Source of the DNA: Coriobacteriia bacterium
GTDB lineage: Bacteria; Actinomycetota; Coriobacteriia; Coriobacteriales; QAMH01
DNA: 6,338 bases
Direction: 5' to 3'
Assembly: GCA_900756605.1 (NCBI GenBank)
Contig: CAAEKX010000096.1
Span: 1-6,338 of the forward strand
The notes under the pieces were generated by a model. The model saw only the letters and a program-made list of their open reading frames with translations, made no database searches and was not told where the DNA came from. This document shows positions 1 to 5,443 of the stretch, in pieces. A program made the position numbers and the translations under genes. The first letter of the stretch is position 1. Every line of letters begins with the position of its first letter.

Positions 1-23
1 AGTTCCTCATTATTCGTAAGGGT

Positions 24-70
24 CGATGCCGGGCGCGCCATTGCTAGAGGAGGGAACACGCCCGACATCG
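24..70 (-). other. Imperfect inverted repeat downstream of the MFS gene
   Basis: The arms are 24-35 and 59-70, 12 nt each, around a 23-nt loop. The only non-Watson-Crick position is a C/A mismatch if the plus strand is transcribed, but it becomes a U-G wobble in minus-strand RNA. The stem is therefore continuous only in the transcript of the operon, whose last stop codon lies 20 nt upstream. No U-tract follows, so it is not a classic intrinsic terminator. It could be a 3'-end stabilising or processing hairpin, or part of a factor-dependent terminator. Confidence 0.5.
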
Positions 71-89
71 TGAGGAAAGGGACTACAAC

Positions 90-1394
90 TTACTCGGCGT
101 TGCTTGTATCGCACTTCCTCTCAGCAAGAGCTTCGGCTTCTTCGAGCTCACGAATCTCGACGACAGCCTTGTCATCTTTGACGAAGATGAGGACGACGAT
201 AGCAGCGATGAGCATGAGCGGAGCACAAATGAACTGCGAATTGGCAAACCAACCGAGCACGGCGACGCTCGTGGAAGCGAGGAACGCGAGACACTGCGCA
301 ATACCGGTAACGAGCGCCATGACCATCAGGGCCATGTCACATTTCATCGAGTCCGTGCAGAGCAGCGGCGTAATGCCTCGAGTGTAGGTTGGGATGAACG
401 AGGCGCAAATTCCCATGATGATGCAGAAAGCCCATGCGCTGGAGGCGTCCTTGCCCGGCGTGAAGGCCAGGAAGAAGAAGATGAGGGCGCCGATGATATA
501 GAAGACCACAAGGGACTTCTTGCGAATGGGGAACTTGTCGGATATGACACCTGCGACGATTCCCAATGGAATGGTGATGATGGCAAGCCAGTTCGGCAGC
601 ATGGAGGCGTCGAACATGCTCATACCCTTCTCCTCCATCAGGAAGGTCGGATACATGCCGTTAATATTGACGACGTAGACGTACACCCAGATGAGGAAGA
701 TACCGCAGACGACAAAACCCGAAGCCGGGAATTGCTTGCCGTGCTTCGCCTCGACATCGGCATTACCCGCAACAATCGTGTTCTCGTTCTTCGCGGGCAT
801 CTTTACGAATACGACGAGCCCGATGAGGGCGATAACCTCTAGGATCAACGTCGCGAGCCAGATATTCTGCCATGCGCCAGTCGCATCGAATATAACCGGA
901 GCCGTAAAGAACGCGATGATGGTTCCGCAGGGAATCCACTGCGACCAGATGCCAACGGCCATACCCATCTGCTTGCGTGGAAAGAGCCTCGGCAAGATAT
1001 TGGGACCGCAAACGCAAATTAGGCCATAGGCAACGCCCTCAATAGCACGTCCAGTAAAGAAGATGGCAGCGTTATCACCGGCTAGCCAGCTAATGAGGGT
1101 GCCGATAATCATGATGATGCAGGATGCCACGACCATGAACTTGACACCGACCTTGCGCATGACAAGCGCGCCAATGGGCGCGAAGACGACGGCGGCAATC
1201 GAATAGAAGGTCATGATGAGTCCGATCATGGCGGCATCGATTCCCAGGGCGGAACCTAGCACAGGCATAATCGGAGACGCCTTGAAGAGGTTGCATGAGG
1301 CCGTGAAGCCGAACAGGAAAAGCGCGGCAAAGGCGAGCCAGCGCTCCGTATTGGTGGTCTGCCTATCCAGAACACCATATTTCGCGATTGTCAT
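90..1394 (-). CDS. MFS transporter, third gene of the molybdoenzyme operon
   Basis: This is a 434-aa integral inner-membrane protein of the major facilitator superfamily. About twelve hydrophobic helices are visible (roughly residues 19-39, 56-80, 86-105, 110-130, 145-168, 178-198, then 226-246, 265-285, 296-312, 319-340, 355-378, 386-406). A hydrophilic central loop (about 199-225) separates the two six-helix halves. An MFS motif A-like loop follows TM2 (GALVMRKVGVK, 75-85), and its pseudo-repeat GVISDKFPIRKK follows TM8 (about 282-293). The C-terminus is a charged Glu/Ala/Lys tail. I chose the ATG at 1394 because GGGAGGG lies just upstream, though with a short 3-4 nt spacing. In-frame ATGs at 1406 and 1424 would add 4 or 10 residues, and the one at 1424 would have its weak GGAG buried in the hairpin at 1435-1464. 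As the last operon gene it probably moves the enzyme's substrate or product. Import or exchange is inferred and the substrate is unknown. Confidence 0.9.
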   Translation of the reverse strand: MTIAKYGVLDRQTTNTERWLAFAALFLFGFTASCNLFKASPIMPVLGSALGIDAAMIGLIMTFYSIAAVVFAPIGALVMRKVGVKFMVVASCIIMIIGTLISWLAGDNAAIFFTGRAIEGVAYGLICVCGPNILPRLFPRKQMGMAVGIWSQWIPCGTIIAFFTAPVIFDATGAWQNIWLATLILEVIALIGLVVFVKMPAKNENTIVAGNADVEAKHGKQFPASGFVVCGIFLIWVYVYVVNINGMYPTFLMEEKGMSMFDASMLPNWLAIITIPLGIVAGVISDKFPIRKKSLVVFYIIGALIFFFLAFTPGKDASSAWAFCIIMGICASFIPTYTRGITPLLCTDSMKCDMALMVMALVTGIAQCLAFLASTSVAVLGWFANSQFICAPLMLIAAIVVLIFVKDDKAVVEIRELEEAEALAERKCDTSNAE

Positions 1395-1434
1395 TATCCC
1401 TCCCATAAGACCAGTTGTTTCCATGATTGGATGC

Positions 1435-1464
1435 GCTCCGGCGTCCCATCCAAGACGCCGGAGC
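1435..1464 (-). other. Perfect 11-bp inverted repeat between the Fe-S and MFS genes
   Basis: GCTCCGGCGTC at 1435-1445 and GACGCCGGAGC at 1454-1464 are exact reverse complements around an 8-nt loop. The element begins 10 nt after the Fe-S protein stop codon and ends about 40 nt before the preferred MFS start. No T-run follows on the minus strand, so full intrinsic termination is unlikely. A role as a 3' stability element or partial attenuator setting lower transporter expression is inferred. Confidence 0.6.
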
Positions 1465-1474
1465 CGTTTCGTGC

Positions 1475-1852
1475 TTATTTGCCAAGGGCAAACAGGACGT
1501 AGTCCTTATGCTCCTTTGCCTTCTCGGCCATCTCGTCGATGGGACCGAATTCGATGCACTGCGCCTGGCAATGCTGCACGCAGGTGGGCGGCTTGCCCAG
1601 GGAGCGTCTGTGCGCGCAGGTGTCGCACACGGAGTTGGGGACGGCAAGATAGCCAAACTGCCAGTCATCGCCGCCCTCCTCGAGGGGCCAGTGGCCCATG
1701 TCGTGAACCATGATGCCAGTCTGTCCCACGGGCAAGCCGTGCTCCATCTGGCAGGCGATCTCGCAGGAGTGGCAACCCGTGCACCACTGGTAATCGATGA
1801 GCATTCCATACTTCGCCCTCGTTCGGGCGTTGAGCTCAGCTGGGGTTTGCAT
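1475..1852 (-). CDS. Small 4Fe-4S ferredoxin-type protein, probable electron-transfer partner of the molybdoenzyme
   Basis: This is a 125-aa soluble protein with nine cysteines. The first group is C24-x2-C27-x2-C30-x3-C34. The second is C76-x2-C79-x11-C91-x3-C95, with an extra C99. The second spacing matches the last cysteine group of DmsB-type polyferredoxin subunits, except that the Pro usually following the final Cys is Gln. Two [4Fe-4S] clusters are expected, with ligands exchanged between the two groups as in that family. DmsB-type proteins are about 200 aa and hold four clusters, so this looks like a minimal version lacking the central pair. There is no signal peptide or membrane helix. 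The ATG has AGAGG six nt upstream. It follows the molybdoenzyme gene by 78 nt and presumably passes electrons to it in the cytoplasm. A free-standing electron shuttle is an alternative to a stable subunit. Confidence 0.85.
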   Translation of the reverse strand: MQTPAELNARTRAKYGMLIDYQWCTGCHSCEIACQMEHGLPVGQTGIMVHDMGHWPLEEGGDDWQFGYLAVPNSVCDTCAHRRSLGKPPTCVQHCQAQCIEFGPIDEMAEKAKEHKDYVLFALGK

Positions 1853-1871
1853 AGCACACCTCTCTTCTCGT

Positions 1872-1907
1872 ACGGGGCGCAGGCCGACGCCTCGGTTCGC
1901 GCCCCGT
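1872..1907 (-). other. Perfect 9-bp inverted repeat between the molybdoenzyme and Fe-S genes
   Basis: ACGGGGCGC (1872-1880) and GCGCCCCGT (1899-1907) are exact reverse complements. Inside the 18-nt loop, AGGC (1881-1884) and GCCT (1889-1892) extend the stem after a six-nt bulge. It occupies most of the 78-nt gap between the two genes and ends about nine nt before the Shine-Dalgarno of the Fe-S gene. No U-tract follows on the minus strand. An mRNA-processing or stoichiometry-setting hairpin is inferred. Confidence 0.55.
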
Positions 1908-1930
1908 GGTTCGTCTTGATCTCGTTGCGG

Positions 1931-4366
1931 CTATTCCGCTTCGGCCTTTGCGGCATCGCGCTTGGCAACCAGGGCATTGCGTTGGTCGACCAGGTCTTGG
2001 ATCGCCTCGACGCCCTTTCCATCGAGGGCCTGCGAATGCTCGCCTTCTTCACCGGTCAGGAAGGCCCCGTTGGTGTCGTCTTCCGGCGTCACCTTGTAGA
2101 GCTTGACCAGCGTAGTCTTGTAGTTGGAACCGAAGCCGGCCTTGCCGGGGATGCCCGGAAGCAGGTTGTTGACGTTGAGGTCATGGGTGTCATAGAGCTT
2201 CTCGGGGTCGCCTTCCGGATGCCACCAGGCATGGTCACAGGCGATGACCTTGGGGTTGGTGTAGATGTTCGTGACGACGACCTTTGACTTGCAGCGGCCG
2301 TACACGTTCTCGATCCAGACCCAGTCGCCATCGACCAGACCGTACTCCTCCGCCGTCTTGGGATTCATGTAGACGTTGGCTTCCTTCTTGAGGTTGCGCA
2401 TGCGCTTGACCTGACGATGCTCCGAGTGGAACAGCGACCAGGGGCGGGCGCCAGTGGTGAGCACCAGCGGATACTCGTCGAGCAGCTCGGGAGTGGAGTT
2501 GGGACCCGGCACCGGCTCCTCGAAGTAGGGCAGCGGATCCATACCGGCGCTACTGTAGAATGTCGACCACAGCTCGATGCGTCCCGTCGGCGTGCCAAAG
2601 CCCGGCTGTCCGTCGGCGCGCAGACGACCAGTCTCATAGCGCTTGTAACTAAACGGCAGATAGATGGGGCCTTTCTCGCGGACGTCCTGGAAGCTGTAGG
2701 GCGTCTGAGCCTCGAGCATGGCGCTGAACATCTCGTCGACGTTCTCCCACGGCCATGCCTCCGGGTTGAAGCGTTTGCCGAGCAGGAGGTTGATCTCCAT
2801 GTCGGACTTGCACTCGCCCACCTGGCACACCTTGTTGATGACCTCGCCGCGCTGCACGCCGTCACCGACGCGAATGCCGTCGCGCTCGGGGAAGGTCGCG
2901 GCCGGGAGCACCACGTCGGACGTCGCCATGATGGTCGGGGTCATGAACAGGTCGACCGATACGTTGAAATCGCAGTTCATGAGACCGGCATAGGTCTCCT
3001 GCGGGTCGGCGGACATGCAGGACAGCGTGTTGTTCTGCTGGAGCCACGTGGCATGGATCTTGTAAGGCTCGCCGGTCACCATGGTGTGACGCAGCTCGTC
3101 GGGCTGGGCGATCTGGAAACCGAAGTTAAGCAGCGGATACATGTCCAGGCCGATGCGCTTCTTCCACGTCTCTTCGGGGCACAGCTCGCGACCCCAGCCG
3201 CCGGCGTAGTTGAGGATCTCGGGCGGGGCGATGATGCCGCCAGGCACGTCGACGTTACCCGTGATCTGGAAGCATGCGGCGATCGCCTGGGAAGCAGGCA
3301 GGGCCTCCTTGGTCATGTCGACCGCGACGCCCCACTGCATGGTCGCGGGCTTGCTGTTGGCCAGAAGACGGGCGGCCGCGACGATCTTCTCCTCGGGAAT
3401 CCAGGTGATGTCCGCGACCTTGGACGGCGTGTATTCCTGCACGCGTTCGGCGAGCTCGTCAAAGCCATAGGTCCAACGATCGACGAAGTCATGATCGTAG
3501 AGATCCTCGTTGATGATGACGTTGAGGAAGCCCAGGGCGAGCGCCGCGTCGGTGCCGGGGCGGATGGGAAGGTGAATCTTGGCATGGGACGACAGCCAGG
3601 TGACCTTGGGGTCGATCATGACGACTTCCATACCGCGCTTCATGAGGTCGACAACCCAGTGGCCGTAAAAACCATCGGAATTCGCGCGCAGGGGATAGTT
3701 GCCCCAGATGAACATCGTCTCGGGGACCTTGTATTCGGGATTGTCGTAGCGATCGGCGAACTGCTGCGAGCAGTCGGCAACCCAGAACGAGCCGGCCGTG
3801 GCAGCCATGCCGGCGACGCGCGGCAGGTAGCAGGCGCAGCCCGACAGGAACAGCACGTAGTTGGGCGAGCCGAACGACCAGCACAGACGCGTGATGTAGG
3901 CGGCGATATCACGACCGGTACCCTGGCCGAAGACGACGGACTCGGCGCCGTACTTCTCCTTGATATCGAGGAAGGTCGTCGCCACCAGGTCGATGGCCTC
4001 TTCCCAACTGATGCGCTCCCACTTGTCCTTGCCACGGTCCTTGGGATCGCGCTTCATCGGATACAGGAGGCGATCCTTGTGGTAGGTCACCTCGGGAACG
4101 TCCAGGCAACGCACGCACAGGCGTCCGCGGTTGTAGGGGTTCTCGGGGTCGCCCTCGCACTTGACGAACTTGCCGTCCTTGTCCGTGTACAGCAGGACAC
4201 CACAGCCATCGTGGCAGCCCGGGCCCGACCATGCGCTACCGCGGGTGACGGTCAAGCCGTCCTCCTCGTAACGCCAGGGGTGCTTGTGCGGGACTTCAAC
4301 GTAGTCGCCGACGAGCTGCGTCGACACGCCACTGTTGTTGTAGCCCTCCACTCCATGTTCTGCCAT
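1931..4366 (-). CDS. Molybdopterin-dependent oxidoreductase, catechol-dehydroxylase/transhydroxylase-like catalytic subunit
   Basis: This is an 811-aa catalytic subunit of the DMSO reductase superfamily, binding a bis-molybdopterin-guanine-dinucleotide cofactor. It has an N-terminal Fe-S segment (C51-x3-C55, then C70, C84 and C87, with EGDPENPYNRGRLC at 71-84). A molybdopterin oxidoreductase core follows (from about 95 to 500), including FIWGNYPLRANSDG near 220 and VVMIDP at about 248. The dinucleotide-binding domain is at about 632-760. C179 of SGCACYLPRVAG aligns by hand with the Mo-ligand Cys of NapA-type enzymes. The sequence style and the operon partners suggest the branch holding gut catechol dehydroxylases and pyrogallol transhydroxylase, so reductive dehydroxylation of an aromatic is the best guess. 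No twin-arginine signal is present, so the enzyme should be cytoplasmic. The start at 4366 has AGGAG eight nt upstream. An ATG at 4447 would add 27 unlikely residues across the leader palindromes. A charged Ala/Lys/Glu tail (761-811) extends past the last domain. The substrate is unknown; another oxyanion or organic reductase remains possible. Confidence 0.9.
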   Translation of the reverse strand: MAEHGVEGYNNSGVSTQLVGDYVEVPHKHPWRYEEDGLTVTRGSAWSGPGCHDGCGVLLYTDKDGKFVKCEGDPENPYNRGRLCVRCLDVPEVTYHKDRLLYPMKRDPKDRGKDKWERISWEEAIDLVATTFLDIKEKYGAESVVFGQGTGRDIAAYITRLCWSFGSPNYVLFLSGCACYLPRVAGMAATAGSFWVADCSQQFADRYDNPEYKVPETMFIWGNYPLRANSDGFYGHWVVDLMKRGMEVVMIDPKVTWLSSHAKIHLPIRPGTDAALALGFLNVIINEDLYDHDFVDRWTYGFDELAERVQEYTPSKVADITWIPEEKIVAAARLLANSKPATMQWGVAVDMTKEALPASQAIAACFQITGNVDVPGGIIAPPEILNYAGGWGRELCPEETWKKRIGLDMYPLLNFGFQIAQPDELRHTMVTGEPYKIHATWLQQNNTLSCMSADPQETYAGLMNCDFNVSVDLFMTPTIMATSDVVLPAATFPERDGIRVGDGVQRGEVINKVCQVGECKSDMEINLLLGKRFNPEAWPWENVDEMFSAMLEAQTPYSFQDVREKGPIYLPFSYKRYETGRLRADGQPGFGTPTGRIELWSTFYSSAGMDPLPYFEEPVPGPNSTPELLDEYPLVLTTGARPWSLFHSEHRQVKRMRNLKKEANVYMNPKTAEEYGLVDGDWVWIENVYGRCKSKVVVTNIYTNPKVIACDHAWWHPEGDPEKLYDTHDLNVNNLLPGIPGKAGFGSNYKTTLVKLYKVTPEDDTNGAFLTGEEGEHSQALDGKGVEAIQDLVDQRNALVAKRDAAKAEAE

Positions 4367-4374
4367 AATCCTCA

Positions 4375-4379
4375 CTCCT
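4375..4379 (-). promoter_or_regulatory. Shine-Dalgarno deciding the molybdoenzyme start
   Basis: The minus strand reads AGGAG eight nt before the ATG at 4366, within a purine-rich run that also contains AAGGAGAG further upstream. It favours the 811-aa protein over the 838-aa extension, which would translate the leader palindromes. Confidence 0.75.
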
Positions 4380-4387
4380 CTCTCCTT

Positions 4388-4409
4388 GCATGGCAATGTC
4401 TTGCCATGC
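4388..4409 (-). promoter_or_regulatory. Perfect 22-bp palindrome in the molybdoenzyme leader
   Basis: GCATGGCAA (4388-4396) and TTGCCATGC (4401-4409) are exact reverse complements separated by TGTC. The element ends 21 bp before the molybdoenzyme start codon, immediately upstream of its Shine-Dalgarno run. Its length and symmetry suit a TetR-family operator acting as a roadblock. As RNA it would form a hairpin abutting the ribosome-binding site. Sequence alone does not decide between these. Confidence 0.55.
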
Positions 4410-4416
4410 TCCAGAA

Positions 4417-4434
4417 GCAGTTCATTGGAACTGC
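4417..4434 (-). promoter_or_regulatory. Second perfect palindrome (18 bp) in the molybdoenzyme leader
   Basis: GCAGTTC (4417-4423) and GAACTGC (4428-4434) flank ATTG. It lies seven bp from the 22-bp palindrome and has the same four-nt spacer length but different arms. Together the two would give tandem hairpins in the 5' UTR, or two operator sites on nearly the same helical face (centres about 27 bp apart). Confidence 0.5.
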
Positions 4435-4445
4435 CTGACCCCAAC

Positions 4446-4504
4446 AAAAAAGTCAGAGTTCTCTAATTGAGAGATTAGGAAGCGCGGTTTTCACATGGAA
4501 CTCT
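4446..4504 (-). terminator. Attenuator-like stem with U-tract upstream of the molybdoenzyme
   Basis: In minus-strand RNA, AGAGUUC (4504-4498) can pair with GAACUCU (4461-4455), and GAC plus six U's (4451-4446) follow at once. The enclosed 36 nt contain a small hairpin (CUAAU/AUUAG, 4463-4478). An overlapping alternative (UCUCU/AGAGA, 4460-4474) shares bases with both and would exclude the outer stem. The arms are AU-rich and short and the loop is long, so termination strength is uncertain. It would matter only if the operon promoter lies above 4504. Confidence 0.3.
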
Positions 4505-4549
4505 CAATGTCGCCGCAGCGCCTGAAACCAACTTACAGCTCTTGTATGC

Positions 4550-4619
4550 TGTCAGGATGACGCGTCGGCGTATGCGCCCTCCTCGGAGCGTATTTGTCAC
4601 TTCCATCCATATGTCAGGA
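4550..4619. repeat. Direct repeat TGTCAGGA, two copies
   Basis: TGTCAGGA occurs at 4550-4557 and 4612-4619, 62 bp apart, in the middle of the divergent region. On the minus strand it reads TCCTGACA, which contains a CTGACA -35-like box. It could be a pair of regulator half-sites, but an eight-base repeat of this kind may also be chance. Confidence 0.25.
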
Positions 4620-4626
4620 GCAATCA

Positions 4627-4646
4627 GACAAAACTGCTCTTTTGTC
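4627..4646 (+). promoter_or_regulatory. 20-bp palindrome, candidate TetR-family operator
   Basis: GACAAAA (4627-4633) and TTTTGTC (4640-4646) are exact reverse complements around CTGCTC. Its right arm overlaps the -35 box proposed for the downstream regulator gene, a placement typical of negative autoregulation in TetR-family genes. No U-tract function is suggested by its position upstream of the gene. Confidence 0.5.
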
Positions 4647-4670
4647 CAAACGTCACAAAAAGGCAATAAA
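4642..4670 (+). promoter_or_regulatory. Putative sigma70-type promoter of the TetR-family gene
   Basis: TTGTCC (4642-4647) and AATAAA (4665-4670) are separated by 17 bp, each matching four of six consensus positions. A transcription start near 4677 would leave a leader of about 35 nt before the ATG. Its -35 box sits in the right arm of the palindrome at 4627-4646. Confidence 0.35.
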
Positions 4671-4712
4671 GGCGAGTACATTAAAGAGGGGGAATTCGAA
4701 GAGGGGGCTATG

Positions 4713-5309
4713 ATGAATGAGGTCTTTGGGTTCAATCTGAACGAAACTCGACTCGCCGTTGTGAACGCCTTTGAGAAGCTGCTGAAGGAGAAGCCCTTCG
4801 ACGAGATTTCCGTGACCCAGATCTGCAACGAAGCGAGCATATCGCGCGCCACTTTCTACTACCATTTCAAGGACAAATGGGACATATGCCAGTGGCACTA
4901 CGGCGCCATCGCCGAGCATTTCCTCTTCCAGACGGGGCGCACCCTCAACTGGTTCCAAGCAAACTTCCTCAACACGACCGCATTTGCCGAGCATGACACG
5001 CTCTATCGATGGGGTTTCGGCATGGAGGGTTATCAATCGCTCTTCGAACACGCCAAGCGCCGACGTATCCAGACGCTGCGCGAGACCATCGTCGACTACA
5101 AGCACGAGAAGCTCGACCCGGAGCTGGAATTCCAGATCGTGGCATTGGCAGATGCCGAAGTCGGCGGTGTCACGCACTGGTTCGTCGGAAACATGCCGTA
5201 CAGCATAGAGACCCTATGCAGGTATCTTGACGACGCCGTTCCACGAAGGCTTTACAACTTGCTGAACGAGCCGGCTGATGACACCATCTCTCGTCTCTTC
5301 AGCCTATAG
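4713..5309 (+). CDS. TetR/AcrR-family transcriptional regulator, likely controller of the divergent operon
   Basis: This is a 198-aa cytoplasmic DNA-binding protein. The N-terminal TetR domain covers about residues 10-60, with the helix-turn-helix at 31-52 ending in the family signature RATFYYHFKDKWD. The remaining residues (about 60-198) form a ligand-binding and dimerisation domain with no motif I can assign to a ligand. Tandem ATGs occur at 4710 and 4713. GAGGGGG at 4701-4707 suits either, and I take 4713 for better spacing. The reading frame continues upstream to 4542, but that stretch is Arg-rich, has no Shine-Dalgarno and crosses the palindromes, so it is unlikely to be coding. Divergent orientation to the molybdoenzyme operon suggests it senses the operon's substrate or product and represses both units. 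Activation is also possible. Known catechol dehydroxylase operons in Eggerthella are usually associated with LuxR-type regulators, so a TetR type is a difference. Confidence 0.9.
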   Translation: MNEVFGFNLNETRLAVVNAFEKLLKEKPFDEISVTQICNEASISRATFYYHFKDKWDICQWHYGAIAEHFLFQTGRTLNWFQANFLNTTAFAEHDTLYRWGFGMEGYQSLFEHAKRRRIQTLRETIVDYKHEKLDPELEFQIVALADAEVGGVTHWFVGNMPYSIETLCRYLDDAVPRRLYNLLNEPADDTISRLFSL

Positions 5310-5376
5310 TGGTCGCTCCCGACGTCCTTTCGTGATTGTGTTGATTTTGGGGTCGTTCGCCGCAGAATTGGTCAAT

Positions 5377-5405
5377 CTGACATGCGGCCCATCTAGTTGT
5401 ACTAG
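5377..5405 (+). promoter_or_regulatory. Possible promoter with overlapping palindrome upstream of the small membrane protein
   Basis: CTGACA (5377-5382, five of six to the -35 consensus) is followed after 17 bp by TACTAG (5400-5405, a weak -10). The -10 lies in the right arm of the 13-bp palindrome CTAGT-TGT-ACTAG (5393-5405). The 134-bp gap after the TetR gene has no clear intrinsic terminator, so read-through from that gene is also possible. Confidence 0.3.
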
Positions 5406-5443
5406 CATGCTTTGAAATCCCACACATTGGTTTGGAGTTACAC

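Larger units (their letters stand above)
4367..4712. promoter_or_regulatory. Divergent regulatory region between the molybdoenzyme operon and the tetR-type gene
   Basis: These 346 bp contain no convincing gene. They hold leader palindromes nearest the molybdoenzyme, an attenuator-like stem with a U-tract, a GC-rich middle, and an AT-richer stretch with a palindrome and likely promoter in front of the regulator. I found no good sigma70-type promoter for the minus-strand operon. The best -35-like boxes (CTGACA on the minus strand at 4612-4617 and 4550-4555) have no fitting -10. An activated or poorly matching promoter is therefore possible. Confidence 0.7.

Noticed and set aside
1..68. Possible start of another minus-strand gene (ATG at 66-68, open to the window edge)
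   Set aside because: Only 22 codons are visible, no ribosome-binding site precedes them, and the sequence overlaps the hairpin at 24-70. This is insufficient support.
1427..2287. A 286-codon plus-strand open frame opposite the Fe-S protein and the 3' end of the molybdoenzyme
   Set aside because: It runs through two genuine genes and the hairpins between them, and its translation resembles no family. It is a shadow frame.
2417..4438. A 673-codon open frame on the plus strand opposite the molybdoenzyme
   Set aside because: It is antisense to a well-supported enzyme gene, has a low-complexity Val/Gly/Asp/Arg-rich translation with no recognisable domain and no ribosome-binding site. It is explained by GC-rich codon use on the other strand.
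4367..4447. N-terminal extension of the molybdoenzyme from an ATG at 4447
   Set aside because: It would translate both leader palindromes, contains no Tat motif or other useful signal, and lacks the Shine-Dalgarno that the ATG at 4366 has.
4542..4709. 56-residue N-terminal extension of the TetR-family regulator
   Set aside because: It lacks a Shine-Dalgarno, is unlike TetR family N-termini and overlaps the palindrome and promoter. The family domain begins right after the ATG pair at 4710/4713.
4367..4712. Molybdenum-cofactor riboswitch in the molybdoenzyme leader
   Set aside because: Tandem hairpins are present, but I could not match the larger conserved architecture of that RNA by eye. A covariance-model search would be needed to claim it.
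5312..5388. Weak inverted repeats (GTCG/CGAC at 5312-5323 and GCCGC/GCGGC at 5359-5388) as a terminator for the TetR gene
   Set aside because: The arms are four and five bp, the second loop is long, and no proper U-tract follows. They are not distinguishable from chance.
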